DNA of 64,000 bases from Rhynchonema sp. JSB1_4 (GCA_030248065.1 JASAMV010007147.1:1-64000); one strand, 5' to 3'; counted from the first letter of the stretch, positions 50,001 through 61,680 are shown. Notes: generated by a model not told the origin, from the sequence alone. Made by a program: numbers and translations.

Positions 50001-53000
50001 GCAAATGTATAACATTCTTTTGCGTGTAAAGTTTTCCGGATTCCGCGTTCAGCCTGAGTGAGGAACTCGCCTACTTATAAAATCTGAACTTCAAGTGACA
50101 CGGGTCACATACCAAATAACATGCACTTGATAAAAATTGAAGCCCACATCTACACGTACCCCGTCATTGAGCACTGATTTCGGTCTGCATTGCGCGCCCT
50201 TGATCCATGTGCCAATCGATATGATTCCGATCAGAAAATACACTTTCCGACGCATTTTTGGTTACTTTTTAATCGATGATTACGGTAACCTTATTCAGTT
50301 GCGGCAGGAAACGTGCGCTAAAAGTATACGACGTGAAACGCAATAAATATTTGCTGCGCAATAAATATTTGCCGGCCAGTTGTTATGGACTGATAACAGT
50401 AAATTTTGACTGAAATAGGAGTTTTAACCCTAGTTTGCTGGAATAGTTTGTTGTGCATTGTCATTGAGTTATCCAAAGTTTGTCAAAAATAACTGATAAA
50501 TTGGCGAAAGAATGCGGTCAGGGTCGGTGACGTAAACGCTTGCGTCAGTTAAGTGAAAATTGCGGTAGACAATGTAAAGTAGTGCTTGTTTAAGTAATGA
50601 AATTTTCTTCCATGGAAGAGGATTATACTTACATAACAAGACACGAAAGTCTCATCTGAGGCTTGTTACGACAATCAACTTCGGAACCGCATTGTGGCCA
50701 CAAACATCAATGCAGCACCATTTCTCGACAAGCGAAAATGGGCAAAACGGACTTTGAAGCATGTCAGTGCGAGCTACAAATCCAATATAACGCCTTGATA
50801 TGGAAACAGGAATATTAGTTAAAAACATTGACACTACTGTGACTGATTGCTCTCATAGCCAATATGAACCATCTGAACCATAATGTCAGAAAAGGTCCTA
50901 GAATGAAATCATGGTTGCTGCGGCGAACTGTTTTCTTCTAGAAGTGCTTGAGCGTCAGGCTATCTTTATATACCGTAGCCAGGCTATGAATAAAGATGAC
51001 CTATTAATATTTGTGGACAACGGGTTAAATCAGCTAACCTAGATGTGCATAACTTTGATTGAACTCAAAGGAACCAAAGGTTTTTTTACCCAGCTGGCGG
51101 TAATCTGATATTTGCGTGGGCTTAAAGCTGCGAAAGCGGTATGTACATACCTAAATTTAGTAACGTGCCATGTCCTGAGTGACAGCGTTTGTGGACACTT
51201 TTATGGCTTAAAGCATCACCCCGTATACGACATCCCCTTTATGAGCATTTGTGTTCATGATCATGACGTTCCAGAGTTTCTACCTTGAATTTCGAGTTCT
51301 AGTTGAAACTATAGAGATTAGGATGGTTCGGGTTCCTCCATGCTGTGAAAAGATGAGGCACCTACAGAAATACCTATAGCATGAAACAGAAAATCAAAGC
51401 GCAAAAAATAAACTTGAAAAATTTTGTTCAAACGATCTGACCGGAAACGTCCTTTCGCACCCAGACTGAAAACATGATAAGAAAGACACCTTTAAATAGC
51501 TCAAAGAAGAACTGAGTCACAAAAACAGGTGTGTGATGCACAACAATAATAAGGCGATTCAAAAATAAAGTCGGTTTATTTTTGTGGGCATGTTTTCCAC
51601 GCATTCGATGAGTAGTGATTTAGATATACTGTACGATATTATGAAACCTCCATTTCGTATTGGAGATTGATATTGAAATACCAGACGGTTGGTGGAACAA
51701 GTTATATTGCCTGATAGTCATGTTGTCAACGCAGCTGCCTGAGCTTCGTGGAAACACTGCAGGATGTTTGTTGTTGTGAACTCTCACTATCCAAATGTGC
51801 GTTATAACCAGGGATGGAAAAATATTTGTTCAAAAAATACTGAAAAAATTTTTAACAAAAATTTATTTTAAAGGTTCCCATGGACGGCAAAAAATGATGC
51901 AAATTTTTGCAAAACTAACCGATGAGCCCAAAGCCGACGTGGGCCACCAATAGTTGGTCTCTCTTGTTATAGTGTTGCTGCACTCGTGCATCATCAGAGA
52001 TGACCAAACGAACTTTATTTTCGTGATAACGCAGTGTGCCTGTACAGAAATCAGATCTTTTGCTGTTTACCGTTGCGAAGAGATCGAATATTGGTTGCAT
52101 AAACGATATACCTAGATTGCTACGACGAAGCTCGTAGTCCGTCAATTATTACACACAGACACATACCCTATGTTTTAGGTCAGGGCACATAATAAAAAGG
52201 TTTTAGAGTCGGTTAGAAACGAAAACCAAGCACCACCGGCACTTTTGTGGAGAAAGCACCGTACCCTCAGAGAAAAAATGACAAATTTAATGCCTGAAAA
52301 GGCCATTTGAACGTTTCAGACAATGTTGTTCCCAGTAAAATTTTGAAAAATTTTTTTTGCAAAAGAAATACTTTTTGAAAACCATGATTTTTAAAAGTTG
52401 TTTTTGTTTTTTTGCTCAACGCTGGTTATGACAGCCCTGTATATTCCTTTTTCTGCACTTATTGGGGGTTGCTTTCCCAGTTCCGCGCTACTGCTTATGT
52501 CGCCATGCTTTTGTTTGCACGCGTCCCACGTGTGTTGCACAGCAGACACCCGGTGAATGGTGTGTCTGCATGAATCACGGGCAGTTGCGTAAACTACAAT
52601 CGCATTGGTCGTTATGGTGCGGAAGAAGATAAAGAGTGACGTGTGTGTGTGTGGGTGTGTGGCCAGCCAGACATTGAAGTCACGTCACGTCATAAAATTA
52701 CGTGTTTCGGATACTGTGCTTTTGCACGTGAAGTCACCAGGTCAATGATTATGAAAACTCCAACTGTTTTGTGCCGCATAATTTAAGATATTGTTTGCCT
52801 ATTTCAACATCGTGTTCCGTTTTATCTCTCGACTCCCAGTCTGGTCAGAAATAGACGGGGTCACAAATATGGCAGTCATTGGGTGGAATTTTCGAAACGG
52901 TGTAAAGGTCAGTTGGGCGTAAAGGTCGGTGTAAAGTTCGGTCGAAAGCTCGGTCGGTGTAGCTCGGTGTAAACGTGAAACATTGCCTGTTATTAACGTG

Positions 53001-53908
53001 GAATGTTTCAAGTTTACACCGAGGTCGATCACACTGAGCTGTCGACCGAGCTTTCCACCGACCTTTACACCCAACTGACCTTTACACCGTTTCGAAAATA
53101 TCACCCATTGTGGACCAGAGAACTCCCAAACTTTTTCAAAGTATTGAAATATTGAAAAATTGCAGGTCTCGGTCTTCCCCTGTGGCCAAATGGTGCATCA
53201 GCGACAGACGCCGCGCTGTCGTTAATGGGTGTGCAGAATGGCACCAAGTCGTACCGACGACGCAAGGCGCGAACCGTGTTCAGTGATCATCAGTTACAGG
53301 TCAGGCACACCATACATCAGAGCTCAATTTCTGGACCCATGGTTGTGTGTGTTTGACCCACTTTTTTGTTTGTGGTGAAGCCTGTTTCAAATATAGAGCT
53401 CATGGATGGACATTTGACAACACATCTGTGCTCCCCAACCACGTTGTCTTTGACAAAATCATTGAGCCAAATGAGCGCTGGCTGGCCACTGTCGTACTTT
53501 CATCCCATTTTCAGGGTCTGGAGAAACGCTTCGAATGCCAACGATATCTGTCGACCCCGGAACGCATTGAATTGGCTGCTGCGCTGAATCTATCTGAAAC
53601 GCAGGTAAAGCTCGAAAACTTATTTCGTGGTTATTATTTCTGGTGATTACACTCATCATAACCTTTCGATGACCCAAGTGATCATAATCCGTTTTCGTTG
53701 GCAAGCCATAACGCAGCCAAAACCTATCCATCTGTACGCTGCTCCAAGGAATCTGACAAACAGCCTTTTTCTGATTCAGGTGAAAACGTGGTTCCAAAAT
53801 CGCCGAATGAAACACAAGAAGATCGTGCGAAAGAAACGCGACGGCAGTGACACAACGCACAAACACAGTGCTGATGACGGCGATGATGAACACTCGGGGT
53901 CGGAGTGA
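44097..53908 (+). CDS. bsh: Brain-specific homeobox transcription factor (Bsh/BSX class)
   Basis: Four exons (44097-44670, 53166-53299, 53515-53604, 53780-53908) join in phase and encode 308 residues. The homeodomain is residues 222-281: [14 protein letters not shown], then [20 protein letters not shown], then [14 protein letters not shown]. This is diagnostic of the BSX/bsh class, and Gln50 is present. An intron lies between homeodomain residues 44 and 45 (before VKTW), a position common to many ANTP-superfamily genes. The N-terminal exon is Thr/Ser/Asn-rich, with [10 protein letters not shown] at 18-27 where bsh proteins carry a short conserved motif. The C-terminus is acidic after a basic patch. 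In flies and vertebrates this class specifies neuron identity in the brain. Intron 1 is 8.5 kb, by far the longest here, and may hold enhancers as well as repeats. Confidence 0.9.
47442..48095. mobile_element. 654-bp foldback transposon bounded by TTAA
   Basis: Inverted arms of about 190 bp, 47442-47631 and 47906-48095, are roughly 85% identical. Outer ends read TTAAACCTGGCCCG and its complement, so the element is flanked by TTAA. A TTAA target is typical of piggyBac and Kolobok elements. Interior of 275 bp has no transposase. Confidence 0.75.
48392..48482 (+). repeat. Imperfect ATCCCGA tandem repeat
   Basis: About eight units of ATCCCGA or its variants, with one inverted pair (CCCGAATTCGGG), inside bsh intron 1. 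Confidence 0.6.
48879..49916. mobile_element. 1038-bp DNA transposon with GGGC termini and GTATTA duplication
   Basis: Terminal inverted repeats of about 43 bp begin GGGC at 48879 and end GCCC at 49916; both contain CCCACGTTACCCATGTTACCCA. The hexamer GTATTA flanks both sides (48873-48878, 49917-49922). Inside are several copies of GGGTACCCAGGTCG in both orientations, an imperfect duplication of about 95 bp (about 49131 and 49257), a duplicated GCGCAGGCATGCGCGTGCAT, and a CG palindrome at 49655. No transposase frame. Inside bsh intron 1. Confidence 0.8.
51920..52113 (-). CDS. Possible orphan exon on minus strand within bsh intron 1
   Basis: On the minus strand an open frame follows a GTCGTAG acceptor at about 52114 and ends in a good donor (CATCG before GTTAGT at 51919), phase 1. 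An alternative start is the ATG of MQPIFDLF. The product is a normal-looking globular stretch ending [12 protein letters not shown]. No family recognised and no partner exon located; it could be a retained gene piece inside the intron. Confidence 0.3.
52878..53110. mobile_element. 233-bp foldback element next to bsh exon 2
   Basis: Arms of about 95-100 bp (from 52878 and to 53110) share TTTTCGAAACGGTGTAAAG at the outside and then several copies of GGTCGGTGTAAA-type words. The inner end carries GTGAAACATT, a two-mismatch relative of the dispersed 10-mer. It ends 55 bp before the bsh exon 2 acceptor. Confidence 0.7.
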
Positions 53909-56356
53909 CCCTGATTATAGGGTGGCCCAACTAAAACATTCCCATAATGTTTGAGGACGCCCTCAGGGTACACGGACCGAACAGCGGGGGACAAAACAGT
54001 GGACGCCATCTTGGACACTGTGTCAAGCAGACACCTCTTCGACTGATTTTGAAATTACTGTTGTGATCCCGCTGTCCTGTCCGTGATGCTCCATCATTGG
54101 CAGGATAGATGTTATGTACATATCTTGCGGCAGAGTTCTCACAAGCAACACACGCTTCCAAATATTTTTCTCACATCAATTTGTGAATGTACCGTGCAGA
54201 ATTTCATGGTTTGGCTATCACTGATGTGCTGTTTACCCTGTTCCTGATATTCACTCACAACAATGTTCTATTTGAGCGACCCGTTTGCATAGTCATTTAT
54301 CGTGATTATTGTTATTGTGTATTTTTTATGTAAATTTCTCAAGTACCCAACTTTGGTGCAATGAATGCCCAGCACATCAATTGATCATGATACTTTCTGG
54401 GCATGTTTGAAAGGTGTGTGAATGAAATTGCTTCCTGTCTACACCGAAGAAAAGTTTCATAGCCTCACAGTGCGCGAAAAGCTTTGCACGCACAGGAACT
54501 CCATGAGCCTAAGATGGTTCTCAAAAAATGGCCAACGAAATACAGTAACCCAGACGATGCGCAGGGCATACCGTAGTCCGCCGTCGCACCTAATTGAATC
54601 GGCTAACAAGGAAAAGAGCAATTTAAGACGGTCATTATGGGCACAATAACAGCCAGTCCAGCCACAATAACAGAACAAGAGGAGATGCAGCCAATTAGGC
54701 TCATGTTTAGCCGAGAAGCACAAATATTCATCAGTAATAAGCGCAAAACCTAAATAGCACCACAAACTGTGTACACATGTGTACAGACAGACTGACGGAG
54801 CACTAAACGCTCAGGCCATGGATATCCAAGAAGCATATGCCCAATTAGCGCACCGTTTAGCGAAGGGCAACGCTTGGCCCCATGGGGTTACTGTAGTTAT
54901 CCCGGTCATGGCACGCGTATCACGAATTTTGTCCGCCGCAGCATAATAGCTGTATTTAGTACAGAAATTGACACCATAATTGGCGTCGCACACGGAGGAG
55001 GGACAAACATACTGAACCGACGGGCATCTTGTGTTTCGCGCTTTGGGAGGGAACAAAGCAAGTTCAGCGCAACGTATTGTTTACCACCTGTGAAACGGCA
55101 GGCAATTTTGGCTTTGTCAACAATTCGAAGATACCGTCGTTATTCGTTGCAACGATATTCGCCATAGCGAACAGCTAAAAATAAGATCCCCAAGTGACAC
55201 GTTTTGCGTTACAGGCCCCACCCACGCACTGCATGGTGGGACGGGTGACACTCAAACAACAATGCAAGCTCGGATGTTGCATGTAACGTTAAAACAGCGG
55301 CGTGTTCATTGCACACGAAGGCATGCACACGCTGCTGTGTCAATTTGTTCCGCCTTTTCTCACTTGGTCATCAAAAAAACTGACTTCGCCACAGCGATAT
55401 ATTCGTTATAGCGATAATTTTTCTGTTGTCTCGTTGATACCGCGAAAACGACTGGCCTTTAGCAGTTTCTTGTACAATCAAGAGACTTTCGGGTCCTCAG
55501 TATTTTGACGAAATGCCGCTTTGAATATATGCGAACTACTCTTGGGTCCCAGAAATCCAGACATGACAGTACAAGCATGCCAACAACGAAATAACCCTTT
55601 TACTCGTCTTGAATTGGCCATGGGCAGGTTTTGAGCACAGAACAGCCGTATATAAAAAGCGGTACAAAAGCGAATAACATAAACCGACAGCGATGAAAAA
55701 AACGCAAAACAAAAAGTCAAACATAATACATATACCGTATAAAAAGCTATCTTGAGCACTTAGCAAAATTAAAAATAATACATACCGGTTGCCAAAAACA
55801 TTACACGCAGATTATAACAGTGAAAAGCGATAAAAACAATTTTGATGACAGATGGAGTCTGAACCTGAAGCGACAGGCAAGTCTAAGTACAGTCAAATTA
55901 TCACAATGCCGAAATCGCGAGGGTAAAGAACGGCACAAAACACGGAATCCACAACGGGGAATTATTATTATGCAGGTAAACCAGGGAATGGGGGACGGAC
56001 AGACAAATCATAGATTCAGACTAGATCGTCAACTGGGAAAGCCACACACAGAATTAACTCGAAATTGATCGCTCTGAAGAAAATCGAAGGAATTAATAAA
56101 CGCAGTACTTATCTCGTTGAAAAAACCGCTTCGCTCCCTGAATAGATTAAAACCAGAATGATTGTGAACAGCTGAAAATGGCAACACAAATCGGTAGAAT
56201 ATTTTGTGCTTGTTTGGAATTGTTTCTCAGTTAGTGATTGCAGCAAGTGACAGAATGAAATTACACATAAAAACACTAGAATAGGAAGGTGGCATTCCAG
56301 ACGACATAATCGTGATTATTGGTCATTTATGCTTATGCATTTCTGCGAGATCGCCG
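53909..56356. other. Convergent spacer between bsh and sigma-1 receptor genes
   Basis: The bsh and sigma-1 receptor 3' ends face each other across 2.4 kb. No gene, strong repeat or clear poly(A) signal recognised. Confidence 0.45.
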
Positions 56357-58348
56357 TCATTGCACTTTGCTCATTATCCAAGCCTTCGAGCTGTCGTACG
56401 TGTGCTGTACGGTAATTGCAGTATCACGAACAATGGCCTGAAATGAAAAAAAACAACATTAAAAAACTTTATAAAAATCATATTATAAAAGATAGAAATC
56501 AGGTAGCCCACCAAGCCGTAAGCCATTGACACTTTTACGGCTGAAATTATGTCGCCTGCGCCCACGGCTGTTCCTGGAAAATGAACAAGAAATGCTTCAT
56601 GCGACGGCAAAAAATGACAATGACAATCGACAAAGATAATATTGTTTGAACAAAACAAACGAACCGAATAACACTTGCAAGCCGGATACCGGCACAAAGC
56701 CGCGTCCGTAACACATCAAGTACGTGTCATCACCAGACGATATGAGCGTCGACTCAAATTCGGTCAGACGAAAGTTGTCGCCTAAAATTGACAAAGTGTG
56801 AAGTTTGTATCGTGTCAATAGATATAAATGGACCACAAGAAATATAAAACCGGTTTTTATATTTCGTGCAAAAAAACAAAAAAAACACGAAATAAACCGA
56901 TAAAGAACAGCTGCGTATAACGATAGGGGAAGCCCAAATGAGGTATTTTGGAGGCATGTTAATGTTAGCAGTGGTGTCGTTGGGAAATCAAAAAGTCAAG
57001 ATACCGGATACCCAAAATCCAAAATTTTGGGATACCGGATACCCAAAATGAAAAATCTCGGATACCAGGGGGGGTTGCTCCCTAAAATAAAAAATCTCGG
57101 ATACCCAGGGGGGTTGTTAAAAAAAGTCAATTTTTAAGAGGAAAATTGAGCAAAATCGGTGTTGAAAGCGCAAAAAATGGTCATTTTGGGGGTTATGCTT
57201 GCGCGCGATTTTGAGCATTTTGGAGGTAAAAATGGGCGATTTTTACCGTTTTCGGAAAATTTTTAGGGTAGGATACCCTTGGACAAAAAGTCAGGATACC
57301 GGATACCCCTGGGTGAAAAAATTAAGATACCGGATACCGGATACTAGGGGGGGTAACCCCCCTTCCCCCAACGACACCACTGAATGTTAGCACGCACGCT
57401 ACAGTGGTGTCTATGGGTGTTTTTAATGCTGGTTATGACCAAAAACAAGCCACAGTGACGTGGTCCGCGCATTACCAAAGATGTTCTGAAGAAAAATTTT
57501 CCCAACTATTGCCAAAAATTGGATAATTTCGTGAAAAGAGACCGAGGCTTCCCGGAGGCTGAATTTTTTGTCTTTCTTTCACTCTTTCACGTCCCAGATG
57601 GACCAGTTTTTTTCGGGTTATCTTTGGTTTTTAACCGTGAAAAAAACGATTTTTTTTCAACCGCTACTATAAACAAGAACAAACCGGTGCCGAAACTCTC
57701 CGGGTTTTGCAGCGGAGTCGAGTCACTTAATCTTTGTATGTTTCCGTTTAGAACCGTACACGTTTGATTCATCCAATGCAGACCTGAATAAAACTTCAGA
57801 ATTTGTAACAATCTGTGGGAAATAATTTTAAATTTTTACCAATATTTCCCGAAGTTGCAAACGGAGTTCCAATTATTGCAATGTATTCTGTCAGCGAGCC
57901 ATGCAGCAGCATCATTTTTGTCTAAAAATAAACAAGAACAAGAGACATAAACAAACATGACCAAAAAAAATAAACAAAAGTAAGCAACGTCAACCTTAGA
58001 AACAATAAACACAAATCTGAAAAAACTTGCATCGACTGTTCCAAACGAGGCCGAAACCCATCCGAGCTCGCCCTCGAACAAAATGTGATCGAAGTATTTT
58101 TGTCTCAATTCCCCAACAATTCGCGGCGCGCTGTGAGACGGATGTTGACCTGTAAAATGGTGTGCAGAATCTACAAAACGTCAATGCAACATGCACGAGA
58201 ACAAACCAGCGAATTTTTCGGCCACCGTGCGAAAGTGCTTGGGAGAAATGTTGTAGTTTTTGTAACGCAGCGCATACTGGATGATCGAGTAGATAATGAC
58301 CGCTCCGACAACATAGCGAAACAGTGTGACGAACAAGAAACGTGCCAT
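56357..58348 (-). CDS. sigmar1: Sigma-1 receptor / ERG2-like sterol-isomerase-fold protein
   Basis: Seven exons (58207-58348, 58037-58149, 57840-57921, 57727-57783, 56665-56781, 56512-56573, 56357-56437) join in phase and encode 217 residues; human SIGMAR1 has 223. Residues 1-25 hold the single N-terminal membrane helix, then the EKFAGQ region. Family motifs are GWVSASFG, MMLLHGSLTEYIAIIGTP (human LLHASLSEYVLLFGT), GLHWM (the GRYWA position), SGDDTYLMCYGRGFVP (human NTWMVEYGRGVIP) and the C-terminal membrane-adjacent helices. The protein is an ER-resident chaperone in animals; fungal ERG2 is a C8-C7 sterol isomerase. The loop before YGRG is shorter than in human. One 946-bp intron (56782-57726) contains a hAT MITE. 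The ATG at 58348 gives the standard N-terminus. Confidence 0.85.
56969..57382. mobile_element. hAT-like MITE 1 with 8-bp duplication AATGTTAG
   Basis: Termini are CAGTGGTGTCGTTGGG and its complement CCCAACGACACCACTG. A perfect 8-bp duplication AATGTTAG lies at 56961-56968 and 57383-57390, the hAT hallmark. The interior has iterated GATACCGGATACCC near both ends and a CG core (TGCGCGCGATTTT) near 57200. No transposase. Inside a sigma-1 receptor intron. Confidence 0.92.
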
Positions 58349-58485
58349 TGCGATGAAGTTCAATGTTTGTGATGTGATTCAAAAAATACTGTCGATCGGT
58401 GTCCGGGAGTGGTTTGTTACTCTAAGTTTGTCTGAGCGGCGTTCCCGTCGTGATTTGGGTAGTGGTGCAGGGCCGGTATTGGTAT
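58349..58485. other. Start of the repeat-only right flank
   Basis: No cellular gene is recognisable from here to the window end. Everything can be assigned to repeats, nested transposons or low-complexity sequence. Confidence 0.6.
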
Positions 58486-59268
58486 CAGTGTAGTTCCTGG
58501 TCTGGAGGGGGAACAGGCGGTACCCCCTTTTTTCGGAGAGGGAACAGACGCACCTACCTGGGGCGGGGGAAGGGGGGAAGGACCAAATTTGGAAAAAAGT
58601 CATTTTTGAGGTCGAAAATTTGGCTCATTTTTGCCCCTTTTAGGGAACAAACCAAAAAAAGGACCCAAAAAACACAGGCTAAAAAATGGCTATTTTAGGC
58701 CAAAATTTGCCTGTTTTAGGTAAAAATTGGGGGAGCAGACGTACCCGAGGGGGAACAGTGGGGCAGGCGCAGTGTGGTGGCAGGCCAATCGACCCAAGAT
58801 ACCCTAGGGGGGGGGAAGGTTTCGGAGTTACTCGAGATACCCCCAAGAGGCTACCCATACCCAAGATACCCCTATGGTCCGTCAAAATTCGAAAAAAGGC
58901 CGTTTTTTGCATGCAATTTTACTGCAAAATTGGGCTAAAAATGGGTACTTTTTGAAATTTTTGTCGAAAAGTGGCCTAAAATGACCATTTTTGGGTGTTT
59001 GCGCGCGGAGCGCGCGATTTTTAGGGGTTCCGAGGGCGAAAAACACCGATTTTTGCCTTTGAAAAGCATAAATCTACTTACTCGAGATACCCTTTGGGGT
59101 CGGCTCGAGATAGATACCCTTCCCCCATCCCCCCTAAGCGTTGACTCGAGATAGATACCCCTTAGGGGGGGAATCTCCCCATCCCCCCAGCCACTACAGT
59201 GGGCAGGCGTACCATGGAGGGGGAACAGACCTACCCGAGGGGGACCCCCTCCCCCCAGGAACTACCTG
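58486..59268. mobile_element. hAT-like MITE 2 with duplication ATTGGTAT, split by MITE 3
   Basis: Termini CAGTGTAGTTCCTGG and CCAGGAACTACCTG. The 8-bp duplication ATTGGTAT is at 58478-58485 and 59269-59276. Its own word is GGGGGAACAG with ACCTACCCGAGG. It contains the complete MITE 3 (58770-59201), so it is the older insertion. Confidence 0.88.
58770..59201. mobile_element. hAT-like MITE 3, copy a, duplication GGCAGGCG
   Basis: Termini CAGTGTGGTGGCAGG and CCAGCCACTACAGTG. The perfect 8-bp duplication GGCAGGCG is at 58762-58769 and 59202-59209. The subterminal word ACTCGAGATA is repeated near both ends, and a palindromic core GCGCGCGGAGCGCGCG is near 59001. The copy at 60288-60718 is a close relative over its full length. 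Confidence 0.92.
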
Positions 59269-59654
59269 ATTGGTATTGGGTACCGTAAAAACCTAAATAG
59301 AAGGGGGGCTCTATTAACTCACTGACCCCATTTTGGGGGGCTCTATTACGGGGAGGGCTCTATTCCGGGGGGCCTCTATTAATTCACTGACCCGAACCTG
59401 AAAAAAAAGTTCCCAGAAATACCCCCCCCCGAAACCCCTTAAAAAGGGGTTTGAAAGGATGTTTTTTCGCTTGTAATCGCATTTATTCGTGTCTATTCGT
59501 CAATAAGAGGCGTATTATGTCCTCTGAACGAACAACAAACGTGCATAAATGTACCTGTGCACCACTATCAAGCGTTAATACACTACTGTATAGGGGATGT
59601 TACTTAGGGGGGCTCTATTCCGGGGTAGGCCTGGGCACAATACCACTTTTGACA

Positions 59655-60153
59655 CCCAATACCAATACCCAATACCGGCCTTGTACCAATACCCAATACC
59701 CAATACCAATACCAAATTGGTGACCCAATACCAATACCCAATACCGGGTGAGACCCAATACCAATACCCAATACCAGATCAATACTGCTGAAGTGCCTGG
59801 TATTGGGTTTGGTATTGGGTTGGTATTGGTATTGAGTATTGGGTATTGGGTTGGTATTGGGTATTGGGTATTGGTCTTAATATTGGTTTGGTATTGGGTT
59901 TTTGGTCTGGTATTGGGTTGGTATTGGGTTTGGTATTGGTTTGGTATTGGGTTTTGAGTCAGGTTTTGGGTTTGGTATTGGTTTGGTATTGGGTTTTTCT
60001 GGATTGGTATTGGGTATTGGTTTTGACCCAATACCTGGGCAAACCCAATACCAATACCCAATACCAGGCCAGCTTCAATACCAATACCCAATACCCAATA
60101 CCAGAATTAGACCCAATATCAATACCAAACACCGGTATTGGTATTGGTATTGG
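59655..60153. repeat. CAATACC/GGTATTG array that switches strand
   Basis: Units of CAATACC run on the plus strand at about 59655-59780, then on the minus strand (GGTATTG) at about 59797-60023, plus again at about 60025-60130, and minus again to about 60153. Unit spacing is 6 to 7 bp with variants such as TTTGGTATTGG. Confidence 0.8.
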
Positions 60154-60194
60154 CCTTTTTGGGGGCTGTATTACGGGGGGCTCTATTCCGGGGG

Positions 60195-61077
60195 CAGTGT
60201 TGGAGGTACTCTGGAGGGGGGGGATACCTACTGTACCGCGCTCGGAGAGGGGGGATACCTACTGTACCAGAGCCGATGGCCTGGGGGCAGTGTGGTGGCA
60301 GGCCAATCGACCCAAGATACCTAGGGGGGGGGAAGGTTTCGGACTTACTCGAGATACCCCCCAGAGGCTACCCAAGATACCCCGATGGTCCGTCAAAAGG
60401 CGAAAAAAGGGCGTTTTTTGCATGCAATTTTACTGCAAAATTGGCCTAAAAATGGGTACTTTTTGACATTTTTGCCGAAAATTGGCCTAAAATGACCATT
60501 TTTGGATGTTTGCGCGCGGAGCGCGCGATTTTTGGGGGTCCCGAGGTCGAAAAACACCTATTTTTGCCTTTGAAAACCATAAATCTACTTACTCGAGATA
60601 CCCTTTGGGGTCGGCTCGAGATAGATACCCTTCCCCCCCATCCCCCCCTAAGGGTTGACTCGAGATAGATACCCCTTAGGGGGGGGGAATCCCCCCATCC
60701 CCCCCAGCCACTACAGTGCCTGGGGGTTATGTACCTCGGGGGGGTTTGGGGGGGTTGGGGGGGTTAGGTTTTGGGGTGAAAATTTTTAATGTGTTTATTA
60801 TGTGTGGAATCGTGTGAAAACGTAGTATTGAATTTTGGGTAATTTGAGGCAAAAACCACTGATTTTAACACTAATTTTGGCCATTTTGGTCAAAAATTGG
60901 CACTTTTGAGGCAAAATCGGGGGGGATACCTACTGTACCGGGGTGAAAATCGGGGGGGATACCTACTGTACCATGCCACACATCGGGGGGGATACCTAAC
61001 CTACTGTACCAGGCGAGGGGGATACCTACTGTACTGGGGGGGGGCTACCCCCCAAACCCCCCCCACCTCCAACACTG
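60195..61077. mobile_element. hAT-like MITE 4, split by MITE 3 copy b
   Basis: Termini CAGTGTTGGAGGTAC and CACCTCCAACACTG. Flanks TCCGGGGG (60187-60194) and CCGGGGGG (61078-61085) look like one duplication differing by a G-run shift. The word GGATACCTACTGTACC occurs about twice near the left end and four times near the right. It contains 60288-60718 whole. Confidence 0.78.
60288..60718. mobile_element. hAT-like MITE 3, copy b, duplication CCTGGGGG
   Basis: Same family as 58770-59201, with the same termini, ACTCGAGATA word and GCGCGCGGAGCGCGCG core near 60512. Its own perfect 8-bp duplication CCTGGGGG lies at 60280-60287 and 60719-60726, so it is an independent insertion. Confidence 0.92.
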
Positions 61078-61152
61078 CCGGGGGGCTGTATTTAGGTTTT
61101 TACGGTATTGGTATTGGGTGTCAAAGTGGTATTGTGCCTTTGTGCCCAGGCC

Positions 61153-61680
61153 CAGGGTAGTACTTGGGGGGGGTGGGGGTCCCCCCTAAATTCATCTGTC
61201 TATCGTCAACACTTTTTGATTTCATCTATCTATCGTCAACACTTATGGGCAAATCTATCTATCGTCAACAAATTCTGGGAACAATCTATCTATCGTCAAC
61301 AAATTCTGGGAACAATCTATCTATCGTCAACACATTTCGAGCCCAAAATGGGTATTTTTGCCTCAAAATGGCTCAAAATCTGTATTTTTTGTCCCAAATA
61401 GGCAAAAAATCGCGCGCTACGCGCGGATTTAGCACATCTGAGTACATTTTCATTAATATTTACACATTATTACCTACTTAGTACACTATACTATACCTTG
61501 ATTTTTGGCGACCCCCCCCCCACCATCTATCTATCGTAAATGCCCCCCCCACCATCTATCTATCGTCAACAAGTTTGGGTCGACCCCCCCCAGATTTCGG
61601 ACTTGGGTCATCTATCTATCGTCAACACATTTCGGGTCCCAATCTATCTATCGTCAACACCCTGACCAAGTACTACACTG
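61153..61680. mobile_element. hAT-like MITE 5 with ATCTATCTATCGTCAACA array
   Basis: Termini CAGGGTAGTACTTGG and CCAAGTACTACACTG. The left duplication CCCAGGCC is at 61145-61152. The right copy is split: CCCAG at 61681-61685, then MITE 6 inserted, then GCC at 63385-63387. Nine copies of ATCTATCTATCGTCAACA (or close variants) lie in two groups, about 61193-61333 and 61532-61658. Between them is the core CGCGCGCTACGCGCG near 61411. Confidence 0.85.

Noticed and set aside
59846..60466. Long open frames across the GGTATTG and GGGG-rich region
   Set aside because: They are translations of a simple repeat and of MITE sequence, with Tyr-Trp-Val or Gly-rich periodicity and no domain.
61193..61658. 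CRISPR-like repeat/spacer array
   Set aside because: Repeats are short, spacers vary widely in length and the array lies inside a transposon with hAT termini in a eukaryotic genome; no cas genes.
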